NCBI GenBank assembly: GCA_002773855.1
Contig: PEZY01000004.1
Location: 7,839-71,838 of the forward strand
Source: Candidatus Buchananbacteria bacterium CG10_big_fil_rev_8_21_14_0_10_33_19
GTDB lineage: Bacteria > Patescibacteria > ABY1 > 2-01-FULL-39-33
Direction: 5' to 3'
DNA length: 64,000 nt
Part shown: piece after piece, positions 16,976 to 26,547 of the stretch
How positions within the stretch are numbered: position 1 is the stretch's first letter
How the letters are laid out: every line of letters begins with the position of its first letter
Notes under the pieces: model-generated
The model's database searches: none
What the model saw: only the letters and a program-made list of their open reading frames with translations
What the model was told of the DNA's origin: nothing
Position numbers and translations under genes: made by a program

Positions 16976-18601
16976 TTACATCATTCCCATGCCCATGCCT
17001 GGATTCATACTATGATCATTATTATCTTGCTTAGGCAGATCAGTAATCGCTCCTTCAGTCGTTAAAATCATAGCGGCAGCAGAAGCAGCATTTTGTAGTG
17101 CGCTCCTGGTGACCTTGGCCGGATCAATAATGCCTTTTTCTACCAAATCCTCATACTCACCACTAAGTGCATTATAACCCATATTACCATCTAATTTTTT
17201 AACCTCAGCTACTACCACGTCTCCTTTATCACCAGCATTGTCAGCAATTTGTTTTAATGGTGCCTCAATCGCTCTTCTGATAATATCAATGCCAATCTTT
17301 TCTTCACCTTCAACTGTAATACCATCTAAAGCCTTAGCTGCTCTAATCAACGCCGTACCACCACCAGCCACAATACCTTCCTCAATGGCCGCTTTAGTCG
17401 CTGCTAACGCGTCTTCGATTCTTAATTTCTTTTCGCGCATTTCTGTTTCAGTAGCTGCTCCAACTTTTATAACTGCTACACCTCCTGCCAATTTGGCTAA
17501 TCTTTCTTGTAATTTTTCTCGATCAAAATCTGAATCAGTGTTTTCGATTGATTTTCGAAGTTGATTAATTCTAACTTCGACTTCATTTTTATCACCCTGA
17601 CCATCAACAATAGTTGTATTATCCTTAGTAGCGATTACTTTACCAGCACTACCTAACATTTCAATTTCAGTATTTTCTAATTTTAATCCAACTTCCTGAG
17701 AAATAACTTTAGTACCAACTAAAATAGCAATGTCTTCTAAAATTTCTTTACGTCTATCACCAAAACCTGGAGCCTTAACCGCTAAAACATTAAAAGCCCC
17801 TCTTAATTTATTTAAAACCAAAGTCGTTAAAGCCTCACCTTCAACATCCTCAGCAATAATTACTAAATCTTTTTTACCAGACTGAGCAATTTTTTCTAAG
17901 AGCGGTAAAATTTCTTGTAAGCCAGAAATCTTTTTATCAGTAATTAAAATCGGCGCATTATTAAATTCAGCTTCCATTCTATCAGTATTGGTGACCATAT
18001 AATGAGACACATAACCCTTATCAAACTGCATACCTTTAACCGATTCTTTTTCGATGCCAAAACCTTGACCCTCTTCTACAGTAATGACACCTTCATTACC
18101 AACTTCCTCTAAGGCCTCAGCAATAATACCACCAATCTCTGAATCATTGGCTGAAATTGCTGCTACCTGTTGCTTTTCTTCTTTGGTAGAAATTGGTTTA
18201 GCATTGTTTTTTAACTCCGCTACCATCGCCTTAACCGCTTTTTCAATGCCATGTCGAATAGCTACTGGATTAGAACCAGCGGCTATGTTTCTCAAACCCT
18301 CACCGACTATAGCCTGAGCCAAAACTGTCGCTGTAGTGGTACCATCACCAGCATTATCATTAACATTAGAAGCCACCTCTTTGATTAAAGCTGCCCCCAT
18401 ATTTTCAAATTTATCTTCTAAATCAACTTCTTTGGCGATAGTCACACCATCATTTACAATTTGTGGTGAACCAAAGCCTTTATCTAAAATTACATTTCGA
18501 CCTTTTGGTCCTAAAGTAACTTTTACAATATCAGCCAACTGATCAACGCCAGATTTTAATTTCTTTCTTGCGTCTTCATTAAATAATATTTGTTTTGCCA
18601 T
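16976..18601 (-). CDS. groEL: Chaperonin GroEL
   Basis: 541 residues, normal length. The large ring subunit of the ATP-driven chaperonin. Marks: VTLGPKGRNVILDK, the ATP-binding GDGTTTATVLA, GGTALIRAAKA, and the flexible Gly/Met-rich tail (MNPGMGMGMM). Follows groES by 36 bases as one operon and is controlled with it through the CIRCE element at 18949-18975. Confidence 0.99.
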   Translation of the reverse strand: MAKQILFNEDARKKLKSGVDQLADIVKVTLGPKGRNVILDKGFGSPQIVNDGVTIAKEVDLEDKFENMGAALIKEVASNVNDNAGDGTTTATVLAQAIVGEGLRNIAAGSNPVAIRHGIEKAVKAMVAELKNNAKPISTKEEKQQVAAISANDSEIGGIIAEALEEVGNEGVITVEEGQGFGIEKESVKGMQFDKGYVSHYMVTNTDRMEAEFNNAPILITDKKISGLQEILPLLEKIAQSGKKDLVIIAEDVEGEALTTLVLNKLRGAFNVLAVKAPGFGDRRKEILEDIAILVGTKVISQEVGLKLENTEIEMLGSAGKVIATKDNTTIVDGQGDKNEVEVRINQLRKSIENTDSDFDREKLQERLAKLAGGVAVIKVGAATETEMREKKLRIEDALAATKAAIEEGIVAGGGTALIRAAKALDGITVEGEEKIGIDIIRRAIEAPLKQIADNAGDKGDVVVAEVKKLDGNMGYNALSGEYEDLVEKGIIDPAKVTRSALQNAASAAAMILTTEGAITDLPKQDNNDHSMNPGMGMGMM

Positions 18602-18637
18602 ATATAAATTTTAAATTAGTAAATTAGTAAATTGAAT

Positions 18638-18913
18638 TTAATCAATTACTGCTAAAATATCTTCGTGATTAATAATTTTAAATTCTTTATTATCAACTTT
18701 TACATCATCACCAGCATATTGACCAAAAATAATTTTTTGACCAACGCTTAATCCTAATTTAGTAACTTTTTCACCATTACCAATAAATAAAATTTTACCT
18801 TCGGCTTTTTTTTCTTTATCAATCGTATCCGGTAACACAATACCAGATTTGGTAACTTCTTCTGCAGTTACTGGCTCGACTAAAACGCGATCACCAATTG
18901 GCTTAATACCCAT
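18638..18913 (-). CDS. groES: Co-chaperonin GroES
   Basis: 91 residues. The lid of the GroEL ring: GDRVLVEPV start, the mobile loop around EEVTKSGIVLPDT, and the YAGDDVKVD strand. First gene of the groESL operon; its 5' region carries CIRCE about 35 bases before the ATG. Confidence 0.99.
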   Translation of the reverse strand: MGIKPIGDRVLVEPVTAEEVTKSGIVLPDTIDKEKKAEGKILFIGNGEKVTKLGLSVGQKIIFGQYAGDDVKVDNKEFKIINHEDILAVID

Positions 18914-18948
18914 AAATTTATATAATTATTAATAATATTTTTACTATT

Positions 18949-18975
18949 TTAGCACTCTTAGATTATGAGTGCTAA
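18949..18975 (-). promoter_or_regulatory. CIRCE operator (HrcA site) of groESL
   Basis: TTAGCACTC, nine bases, GAGTGCTAA: an exact consensus CIRCE. It predicts HrcA repression with heat-shock release. A TATAAA -10-like hexamer lies just upstream on the minus strand near 18980. hrcA itself is not in the window. Confidence 0.95.
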
Positions 18976-19047
18976 TAGCTTTTATAGAGACATCTTAATA
19001 AGATTCACAAAAAAAGTCAACTCCGTAGCTATTTACCTTTAAAATAA

Positions 19048-19071
19048 AAACCCAGTCATTTTACTGGGTTT
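19048..19071 (-). terminator. Terminator after the ClpP-like gene
   Basis: AAACCCAGT/ACTGGGTTT stem (9 bp) with a six-base loop and T-rich minus-strand tail. Confidence 0.8.
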
Positions 19072-19078
19072 AGAATAT

Positions 19079-19645
19079 TTAAACAATTTCATCAATTAAA
19101 CCATAAGCCAGCGCCTCTTCTGCTGACAAATCTTGACCGGCTTTTGATATTTGTGAAATGGACTTTTTAGATTGACCAGAACATTTTACATAAATATTAT
19201 TAATACGTTGTGAATCTTTTTTTACACCTTGTACTAATTGTTCCATAAACTTGGCGAAAGCTCTGGGGTTCAACACGTTTGATGCTTCTAATTTATTAAC
19301 ATCAACCAAAACATCATGAATCTTAAGATGAGCATGAAAATAAGCTAAGCGATAATCGCAAGCCTGAAGGATAGCCATAGCCACCGATCGACAAAAAGTA
19401 GTAACCGTTCCTGTAACATGCCCGGGATAATTTTTGATTAAATCATAAATACACAAGCCGACATCAACATTACCACCATTACTTGTAATCATAATTCTAA
19501 TGTCTGGATTACCCTCGGTTTGTAAAATTATCATAGCTTCATGAACATATTTTGCCATTTCTTCATCTACAGGACCAGACAAATCTAAAATATGTCTAAA
19601 AAGAAGACTTTCTCTAATCGGATCGATACTATCGTATTTCCACAT
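19079..19645 (-). CDS. ClpP-like protein, catalytic serine apparently absent
   Basis: 188 residues from ATG at 19645; AGGAGG eight bases before this ATG decides it over the GTG at 19654 which overlaps that site. The ClpP fold is clear: RHILDLSGPVD, ITSNGGNVDVGLCIYD (the Gly-rich oxyanion strand), KIHDV at the catalytic-His strand (MIHQP in ClpP), and DLSAEEALAYGLIDEIV. Aligned by eye, ClpP's ASM nucleophile motif is here VAM, so Ser is Ala (a Ser sits three residues before the Met), and the catalytic Asp position seems to be Gly. It may be an inactive ClpR-like partner or have shifted chemistry. It stands alone with its own terminator. Confidence 0.8.
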   Translation of the reverse strand: MWKYDSIDPIRESLLFRHILDLSGPVDEEMAKYVHEAMIILQTEGNPDIRIMITSNGGNVDVGLCIYDLIKNYPGHVTGTVTTFCRSVAMAILQACDYRLAYFHAHLKIHDVLVDVNKLEASNVLNPRAFAKFMEQLVQGVKKDSQRINNIYVKCSGQSKKSISQISKAGQDLSAEEALAYGLIDEIV

Positions 19646-19727
19646 CAGATTCACCTCCTAGGTTAAATACAAAGAACTTAAAAGTAGCCTATCAAAAAAA
19701 CTATAAAATATCAACGATTCTTAGTAA

Positions 19728-22022
19728 TTATCTTTTAATCACTTCCAATACTCCTCGAGAAAAATTACAGCCAACTATTCGACAATACTTACCACAGCCT
19801 CGGATACCCTTACGCTCTAATAGCGCGTTAACTTTCATAATTTTTTTTAGTTTTTCTTTTCTTAAATTGCCAATAAACCTTCGCTTAAAACACAGGGCTA
19901 TATCACCAGTGGGATAGATTACCATATTCCGTTGACCAGCAAAACAACGATATCTTAATACTCTCTTAGGATCTAGATAATAATCTTCTATAGCTATTAT
20001 ATTAGCTAAAGAATTTTTTAATTTATTAGAATTATTTTTTAACCAATCAAATAATTCTTTAGACTTTTCTATTCCTGGCCATAAATTTACCACCATTTCG
20101 TTATTAATCATATTTTTAGATTGATTAGATTCAATAATTTCATCTAATGGTTGAATAATTACGTCAACATTACCAAGATCATATAGATAATCAACCAAAG
20201 CTGGTATTTGTTTAACATTATATGAAGTAATTAAAACTCCCACCTCTAATTTAATACTACTTTTAACTACCAAATCTACGGTGCGCATCGCATTTTTAAA
20301 AGCAATCTCTGTGCCTCTGACAAAATTATGACTATCAGCCTCCAAACTATATAAAGACACCTTTAATCTATCTAATTTTTGATTTTCTAATTCCTGAATA
20401 GTTTTTTCATTAATTAATGAACCATTGGTATTTAAAACAACCGTCTGAAAATATTTTTTTAAATCACCAATCAATGAAAATACCAAATCTTTTTTAATTA
20501 AGGCCTCACCGCCACTTATTTCAACAAAACTTTTAGCTGGTAGGTAAGATTTTAATTGTTTGGCTACTCCTAACCACTCATCAATATTCATTTCACCATC
20601 AAAATTTGTTTTCTTCCAGATATCACAAGTCTTACATTTAAAATTACAACGAAAAGTAGTGACCAGACTAATATAATCTGGCTTATATAAATCACGCCCA
20701 CTAAAATAACTAACCTCCAATAAAACTTTAGAAATTATTTTTTCTAAAAAACCAACTTTAGAAAAATCTTTTAAACTGAGGCCAATAATTAACCAAAACA
20801 ACATAACCCCAAAATAACTCGTCCACAAATAGTGATCAAAAAAACCAACAATTAGCAGTGCCAACAAAGCCGAGACCGTAAACATATTACTAGCCTTATA
20901 GCCCGCCAACAATATCAATAGTATAAACAAGCCAAAACCAATAATTCCTAATTCTGCTAAAATCATTAGATAAATATTATGAGCTGGTTGATAATGCCAA
21001 CCAGGTGAACCCGGTCTAAAAGTCACTAAATAATTAGTGTAATTGCCCAAACCCACACCTAATATTGGCTGAGTCAAAAAAACATCTTTAGCTTCAAACA
21101 AAGAATCTACTCTTTGTTCTATGGATTTTTCCTCTAGTCTTTCAGTATTTGATAATCGTGTTAAAATTAACGGCTTATAAATAACAAGTAGTGGCACTAA
21201 AATTAATAACAAATAAGTAGAAATTTTAATTAAATCTAAAAATCTTTTTTTATAAATTAATATCATCAAACAGGTGAAATAAGCAATTACTGCTGCTAGC
21301 CAAGCTGAGCGAGAAAAAGAAAAAAATAAACCCACAGTTATAAACACCAAACTGATAGAAACCAATAACTTACGTTTATTTGTTGATTCATTTATATATA
21401 AATAAACCCCAGCCAAAAAACATATAACCAAGAAGCCACCAAAAATATTAGGGTGAGGTAAAGTACCATAGGCCCTTAGCCAACGCTGATCCAACGCCCC
21501 AACAACTGAAGAATTAATATCCAGCGGCAAATGACTAGCCACACCTAGCCACTTGCTAGCCACTACCTGTTGAGATAAAAATTGCCACAACCCTAAAATT
21601 GATTGTAATAAACCAGCAAGTAAAAGTGACCGGAGAATAAATTTGATTTTAATTTGAGAATTTAAAACTATAAACATTAAAACAATGCCTTCAATTAATT
21701 TTAACCACCAATAAATAGACAAATAATTATTAGTACTCCAAGCTACTGACAAAATCGAATAAAACATCACCAGGCCAATCACTATAAATACAAGTAATTT
21801 AAAGCGATCAAAAATTAATTCTTTTTTTTGTTTTAAAATATAATACATATAATTAATAATAATCAACCAAAAAATAATTTCTATACTATAAATCAAGAAA
21901 GATCCTTCTTGCCATTTAAAGCCAAAAATAAATTGCTCTTTTAAAATCCAAACTGTGGAAATTGGCAATAAAAATATAAACAAATAAATCAAAAATTCAA
22001 TTATTTTATTTAATCTATTCAT
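19728..22022 (-). CDS. O-antigen ligase/polymerase-like membrane protein fused to a radical SAM-SPASM enzyme
   Basis: 764 residues without a break. Residues 1-425 are an O-antigen ligase (WaaL/Wzy_C) type membrane protein with about 12 helices: the long loop with YGTLPHPNIFGG (~185-196), SFSRSAW (~235-241) and PILGVGLGNY...PAHNIYL (~319-352). Residues ~445-764 are a radical SAM enzyme: CNFKCKTC (Cys459, 463, 466) binds the 4Fe4S cluster, ISGGEAL follows, and Cys693, 711, 743, 747 and 752 suggest a SPASM auxiliary cluster. The join is around residue 430. The gene overlaps the upstream nucleotidyltransferase by four bases. Both parts are confident; the combined function, perhaps modification of a surface glycan or attached peptide, is unknown. 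Confidence 0.85.
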   Translation of the reverse strand: MNRLNKIIEFLIYLFIFLLPISTVWILKEQFIFGFKWQEGSFLIYSIEIIFWLIIINYMYYILKQKKELIFDRFKLLVFIVIGLVMFYSILSVAWSTNNYLSIYWWLKLIEGIVLMFIVLNSQIKIKFILRSLLLAGLLQSILGLWQFLSQQVVASKWLGVASHLPLDINSSVVGALDQRWLRAYGTLPHPNIFGGFLVICFLAGVYLYINESTNKRKLLVSISLVFITVGLFFSFSRSAWLAAVIAYFTCLMILIYKKRFLDLIKISTYLLLILVPLLVIYKPLILTRLSNTERLEEKSIEQRVDSLFEAKDVFLTQPILGVGLGNYTNYLVTFRPGSPGWHYQPAHNIYLMILAELGIIGFGLFILLILLAGYKASNMFTVSALLALLIVGFFDHYLWTSYFGVMLFWLIIGLSLKDFSKVGFLEKIISKVLLEVSYFSGRDLYKPDYISLVTTFRCNFKCKTCDIWKKTNFDGEMNIDEWLGVAKQLKSYLPAKSFVEISGGEALIKKDLVFSLIGDLKKYFQTVVLNTNGSLINEKTIQELENQKLDRLKVSLYSLEADSHNFVRGTEIAFKNAMRTVDLVVKSSIKLEVGVLITSYNVKQIPALVDYLYDLGNVDVIIQPLDEIIESNQSKNMINNEMVVNLWPGIEKSKELFDWLKNNSNKLKNSLANIIAIEDYYLDPKRVLRYRCFAGQRNMVIYPTGDIALCFKRRFIGNLRKEKLKKIMKVNALLERKGIRGCGKYCRIVGCNFSRGVLEVIKR

Positions 22023-22975
22023 TTTACTATCTCCTTTAATTTATTAATAAACATATTTTGATACATTAATCTTCGATCATTCTCATGAAATTTTAACATA
22101 GTATCACTAATAATGACTCGACTATCATTTTCCTTGGCCAGACTCTTATTATTTTTGGACATTTTTATAAACTGAATTGCTTTTAAAGTTTTTTCTAATT
22201 TATTACCAAACCAACCATCTAAAATATACTCTAAAAGTCTGACAGTAGTCTTAGATGATCTGGTTCCATCAACCCGGCGCCAATGACTACCATATTTTGA
22301 TAAATAATTTGGCACATATTTTTTAATCCAACTATTTTTTTTCAAAAAAATATCATAACTACCACGATCATATATCGGGAATAAATTAACAATCCAATAA
22401 ATTAAATATACGTCATTATCTATTATTTTTATTTTGGAAAAATCTAAATCATCTTCTGAGGCGTAAAAACTAAGGCACAAGCGATTAGCTATTTTTTGAT
22501 CATGACGCCTTAAACGCATCAAACTAATTAACACTGTGACCAAAAAACGAGCTATAAACAAACGATTTTTAGATGTGACAATAAATAAATCTATATCGCT
22601 ATCATCTCTAATATTATTATTACCAGAATTATTACACAACCCCACCAATTTTATAAATGGTAAAAATTTTATCGCCTCAATACCTCTTTTGGCGATTTTG
22701 TTTTTATTACTAGCCAAGGCATATCGCCTAAGCCTAGTTAAAATAATATCATCTCTACTGTTTAAAAAATAAAAACCTTTACTACATTTTAATCTATCAT
22801 TCAAATAACGGCTGGTAATCAATATATCTTTAATATCTTTTAACTCAATTTGCTTCTCTGTATTTGTGTCAAGCCAAAGCCATTGCCAAATTTCCAACAA
22901 CGTCAGCGGATAATCAAAGATATCAAAATAACAAATTGTCGATAAAATAGCGATTTCTAATTTTTTACTATCCAT
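22019..22975 (-). CDS. Nucleotidyltransferase-fold protein coupled to the ligase/radical SAM gene
   Basis: 318 residues. An N-terminal helical part like a small winged-helix (residues ~1-75), then a nucleotidyltransferase motif: GLCNNSGNNNIRDDSDID with the two metal-binding Asp (D127, D129) and a following LFIVTS strand. This is the polymerase-beta-like minimal fold. Its stop overlaps the next ATG (22019-22022), so the products are made together. It may transfer a nucleotide onto a protein or sugar used by the partner; that is inference. Confidence 0.7.
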   Translation of the reverse strand: MDSKKLEIAILSTICYFDIFDYPLTLLEIWQWLWLDTNTEKQIELKDIKDILITSRYLNDRLKCSKGFYFLNSRDDIILTRLRRYALASNKNKIAKRGIEAIKFLPFIKLVGLCNNSGNNNIRDDSDIDLFIVTSKNRLFIARFLVTVLISLMRLRRHDQKIANRLCLSFYASEDDLDFSKIKIIDNDVYLIYWIVNLFPIYDRGSYDIFLKKNSWIKKYVPNYLSKYGSHWRRVDGTRSSKTTVRLLEYILDGWFGNKLEKTLKAIQFIKMSKNNKSLAKENDSRVIISDTMLKFHENDRRLMYQNMFINKLKEIVK

Positions 22976-23039
22976 ATTATAAAATTATTACCCTATAAAC
23001 TTACCATAAAAACCATTTTTTATTAACTATATTTTTGGA

Positions 23040-23068
23040 TTGACATTTAAGTCAATAGATCCTATAAT
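23040..23068 (+). promoter_or_regulatory. Sigma70 promoter of the LysM/M23 gene
   Basis: Perfect TTGACA (23040-23045), 17 bases, perfect TATAAT (23063-23068). Confidence 0.85.
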
Positions 23069-23159
23069 CAAAACTGTTATTTAAATAAAAAATAACTCTA
23101 AATACATCAAATTTAAAACCAACAAAATAATTATTAAATTGTGGACATTGGCCTTAAAA

Positions 23160-24452
23160 ATGACCACGCTTACTCTAATGTCCTTGGAAAAATTATTAAA
23201 ATTATCCAGGGGTCCTTTTTTATTAGTTTCAAATTTAATTTTTAGGGCCATTATTTTACCAAATTTTGGCAGATATTTATTAGTTAAAAATCGCATCACT
23301 AAAAAAACATCAAACTTCAGAGAAAAATTACTACTAACTTTTACTAATCAATATGTTATTCATTTGATTATAATCCTAATATCAATTTTAGTAACTACGT
23401 CTAATATTTTAGCATATGAGAGACGTGAAAACTACGGTCAAAATTCTCTCATTTATCAAGTTATCGGTCTAGAAGGCATAGAAATATTACAAGATACCAC
23501 CACCACCTTAGAAGAGCCTAAAGTTTATAGCTATTTAGGAGAAACTTTTCAAGTTGGAACTGACGTGTATTCTGAAGCCCAAAGAAGAGAATCAGAACTA
23601 TCAAAAGAACAAGCTGACAATAGTATATTAGTAACCGAAGGTGGAGTAACACTATCCAAACCAGATCTAGTTAGCACCGAAGGTGCTAAGGTTACTAGAA
23701 CTACCATCAAGAAATATGAAGTAGCTACAGGAGATGTAATTGGTAATATTGCTTCTAAATTTGGTGTGTCTGTCGAAACCATACTTTGGGCTAATAACTT
23801 AACTAGCAGATCTTACATTAAGCCTGGCCAAGAATTAATTATTCCACCAACCACTGGTGTATTACACACTATCAAAAAGGGTGACACTCTAAAAAGTATT
23901 GCCAACAAATATGACGCTTCCAGCACCAAAATTATTGAATTTAATAATATTAAAGATGATTCACTATTAGTTATTGGTGATACCTTGATGATTCCTGGCG
24001 GTAGAATAATTTATACCTCTGCTCCAAGAGCCTATGTCGCCCCAACTACTCCAGCACCTACATATACCGCTCCAGTAGTTTCCTCTAATGGTGGCATGGT
24101 CTGGCCAAATGGTTGCAGTCGAATAACACAATACTTCAAGGGTTGGCTTCATACCGGTATTGATATTGCTTGTCCTTATGGTACGCCAATTGTGGCAGCT
24201 GCTGACGGTGTGGTATCAAGGGTGCAATACCTAAATACGGGCTATGGCTATAATATTATTATTGATCATGGTAGTGGTAAACAAACACTTTATGGTCACG
24301 CTAGTTGGATTGGTGTAGTTGTTGGTCAACACGTCAACCAAGGTGAGGTCATCGCCAAAGAAGGTTCAACTGGTAGATCAACTGGTCCTCATCTTCACTT
24401 TGAAGTCAGAATTAATGGATCGCAATTAAACCCACTTAGCTATATTAGATAA
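23160..24452 (+). CDS. LysM - peptidase M23 cell-wall hydrolase
   Basis: 430 residues from ATG at 23160 (a TTG start at 23139 is possible). A positively charged start and a membrane anchor (about residues 65-87), a soluble spacer, two LysM domains (KKYEVATGDVIGNIA, ~185; LHTIKKGDTLKSIANKYD, ~237), a Pro/Thr-rich linker, and a C-terminal LytM/M23 domain with zinc ligands in HTGIDIA and HLHFEV and the LYGHAS strand. It binds and cuts peptidoglycan, or activates an amidase, outside the membrane. The promoter is perfect and the terminator strong, so it is a single-gene unit. Confidence 0.93.
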   Translation: MTTLTLMSLEKLLKLSRGPFLLVSNLIFRAIILPNFGRYLLVKNRITKKTSNFREKLLLTFTNQYVIHLIIILISILVTTSNILAYERRENYGQNSLIYQVIGLEGIEILQDTTTTLEEPKVYSYLGETFQVGTDVYSEAQRRESELSKEQADNSILVTEGGVTLSKPDLVSTEGAKVTRTTIKKYEVATGDVIGNIASKFGVSVETILWANNLTSRSYIKPGQELIIPPTTGVLHTIKKGDTLKSIANKYDASSTKIIEFNNIKDDSLLVIGDTLMIPGGRIIYTSAPRAYVAPTTPAPTYTAPVVSSNGGMVWPNGCSRITQYFKGWLHTGIDIACPYGTPIVAAADGVVSRVQYLNTGYGYNIIIDHGSGKQTLYGHASWIGVVVGQHVNQGEVIAKEGSTGRSTGPHLHFEVRINGSQLNPLSYIR

Positions 24453-24460
24453 AAATCATC

Positions 24461-24502
24461 AGACTAAAAAACTCCCTAAATCAATAGGGAGTTTTTTAGT
24501 CT
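24461..24502. terminator. Bidirectional terminator
   Basis: A 17-18-bp perfect stem (24461-24478 with 24485-24502) with A and T runs. Serves the M23 gene and the converging comM gene, whose stop lies in the right arm. Confidence 0.9.
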
Positions 24503-26016
24503 ATTTTAGGCCGATACTGCAGAGCTTCGGCAATATGCTCCACTGTAATATTTTCTGAATTAGCGAGATCAGCTATAGTTCTAGCCACCTTAATTATTCG
24601 ATAATAAGCTCTGGCTGACAAGTGTAATTTATCTGTCGCTTGTCTTAAAATATCTTTACTACTGCTATCTAATAAACAATATTTTTTTAATTGTTCTGGA
24701 CCTATTTCCGAATTATCAAATATATTTTCACTTTCAAATCTAGCTAGTTGAATATTGCGAGCCAATTGAACTCTGTTTCTAATAACCTCTGAACTCTCGC
24801 CAATATTTTCGCTTTCCAATTTAGAAAAACTTATTCGTGGTACTTCCACATGTAAATCTATTCTATCCAAAAGTGGTCCAGATGCTCGTTTTTGATATTT
24901 AATAACTTGTGACAAGTTACAAATACATTCACCATTTGGATCCGAATAGAAACCACAAGGACAAGGATTCATAGCCGCCACTAGTACAAACCTGGCTGGA
25001 AAACTTAAAGTACCAGATACTCTAGACACAGCAATTACGCCATCCTCCAGTGGTTGTCTTAAATTTTCCAAGACATTTTTAGGAAATTCTAAAAATTCAT
25101 CCAAAAACAAAACCCCTCTATGCGATAATGATATTTCACCAGGTTTGGGCCAAGCCCCACCGCCAACCAAGGCTACTCCGGAAGCAGTATGATGAGGGCT
25201 TCTAAAAGGCCGCGTTGTCATTAATGGTTTATCAGCCGACAAAAGGCCAGCGGTACTATAAATCTTGGTTACCTCCAAGCTCTCATCAGCTGACATTTTA
25301 GGCAAGATAGAGACCACAGCTTTGGCTAACATAGTCTTACCAGAACCTGGTGGCCCTGACATCAAAATATTATGACTCCCAGCAGCCGCAATTTCCAAAG
25401 CTCGCTTAGCCTGTTCTTGTCCCTTAATATAGGCCATATCTACTGCAAATTGAGTAGTCGTTGTAGGAGCATTAGCGCTAGAAACATAACGGTGTATTGA
25501 CTCTTCGCCTTTTAAGTGTTTAGCTAATTGTTGTAAATTTTCCACTGCAAAAACATTTAAACCATCTACTAAACTAGCCTCACCAGCATTAGCGGCTGGC
25601 AAAAAAATATTTTTAATACTACGACGCTTGCACATATCCGCAATAGAGAGTACCCCACTAACCGGCCTCAGATAACCATCTAGTGATAATTCGCCAACAA
25701 ATAAACTATTTTTAAAATCATCTAATTTGATCTGATCGGTTTTTAAGAGACAAGCTACAGCAATTGGTAAATCATAATAAGCGCCCATTTTTTTTAAATC
25801 AGCTGGCGCTAAATTAATAGTTACGTTGCCACGAGGAAATTCTAAATCAGAATTTTTAACCGCACTCCGAACTCGACTTTTGCTTTCGTCTACTGCCTTA
25901 TCTGGTAAACCCACAATGTACATTCCAGGTGTGCCATGAGGTGAATTATCAGCTTCGACTTCTACTGGAATAGCATCAAGCCCAATAATAGCGGCTGAAA
26001 GAATTCTAACTGACAT
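24496..26016 (-). CDS. comM: YifB/ComM family Mg-chelatase-like AAA ATPase
   Basis: 506 residues, typical. An N-terminal Lon-substrate-like domain (SVRILSAAIIGLDAIPVEVE, GLPDKAVDESKSRVRSA), an AAA core with Walker A GPPGSGKT and the FLDEFLEF Walker B, a CPCGFYSDPNGEC zinc-like insertion, and a C-terminal helical domain. The family contains ComM, a hexameric helicase for branch migration during natural transformation, and is nearly universal in Patescibacteria. Together with the pilin this fits DNA uptake. Confidence 0.95.
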   Translation of the reverse strand: MSVRILSAAIIGLDAIPVEVEADNSPHGTPGMYIVGLPDKAVDESKSRVRSAVKNSDLEFPRGNVTINLAPADLKKMGAYYDLPIAVACLLKTDQIKLDDFKNSLFVGELSLDGYLRPVSGVLSIADMCKRRSIKNIFLPAANAGEASLVDGLNVFAVENLQQLAKHLKGEESIHRYVSSANAPTTTTQFAVDMAYIKGQEQAKRALEIAAAGSHNILMSGPPGSGKTMLAKAVVSILPKMSADESLEVTKIYSTAGLLSADKPLMTTRPFRSPHHTASGVALVGGGAWPKPGEISLSHRGVLFLDEFLEFPKNVLENLRQPLEDGVIAVSRVSGTLSFPARFVLVAAMNPCPCGFYSDPNGECICNLSQVIKYQKRASGPLLDRIDLHVEVPRISFSKLESENIGESSEVIRNRVQLARNIQLARFESENIFDNSEIGPEQLKKYCLLDSSSKDILRQATDKLHLSARAYYRIIKVARTIADLANSENITVEHIAEALQYRPKID

Positions 26017-26061
26017 AAAATTAGATTAATTTATATTAGTTTTATTATAACACAGTAAAAT

Positions 26062-26095
26062 AAAAATACGCTGGAAATATTTCTAGCGTATTTTT
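26062..26095 (-). terminator. Terminator of dksA-lspA
   Basis: AAAAATACGCT/AGCGTATTTTT arms with an inner GAAAT/ATTTC helix, T-run on the minus strand. Confidence 0.85.
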
Positions 26096-26101
26096 ATATT
26101 A

Positions 26102-26545
26102 TTATTTTTTTCTAAAACTATTAACCATAATTAATATAACTCCCAGAACTATCATCACATCAGCTAAATTAAAAACGGTATAATATTTTAAATCTATATA
26201 ATCAATTACCTCTCTCCAAATAATTCGATCAATTAAATTGGATATTGCCCCCAATATAATAAGAGTGAAGCCCAAAATATTAAAATTATTTTTTTGCTGA
26301 TAAGCTTTTAATAAAGCAAAAAATAAAACGGGAATAATTAAAAAATAAATTAAAATTAAAGCATAGTAGTTAAAACCTAGTCCAAAAGCAATGCCCGAAT
26401 TAGTGGCTAATTTTAATTTTAAAATATCACCAAAAATAAAATATTCCTCACTAGCATTAGTGAAGAATATTTTTTTAAGTAATATATCCAAAAATAATAC
26501 ATTTAAAACTATGATATTGATAGCCCAATATCTAATATTTAACAT
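26102..26545 (-). CDS. lspA: Lipoprotein signal peptidase (signal peptidase II)
   Basis: 147 residues and four membrane helices. The two catalytic Asp are in SNLIDR (Asp106) and FNLADV (Asp129), and the NSGIAFGLG motif is conserved. It cleaves signal peptides before the lipidated Cys after Lgt. The gap to the upstream dksA-like gene is 2 bases, so the two are one operon, an arrangement also known in other bacteria. Confidence 0.95.
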   Translation of the reverse strand: MLNIRYWAINIIVLNVLFLDILLKKIFFTNASEEYFIFGDILKLKLATNSGIAFGLGFNYYALILIYFLIIPVLFFALLKAYQQKNNFNILGFTLIILGAISNLIDRIIWREVIDYIDLKYYTVFNLADVMIVLGVILIMVNSFRKK

Positions 26546-26547
26546 GA

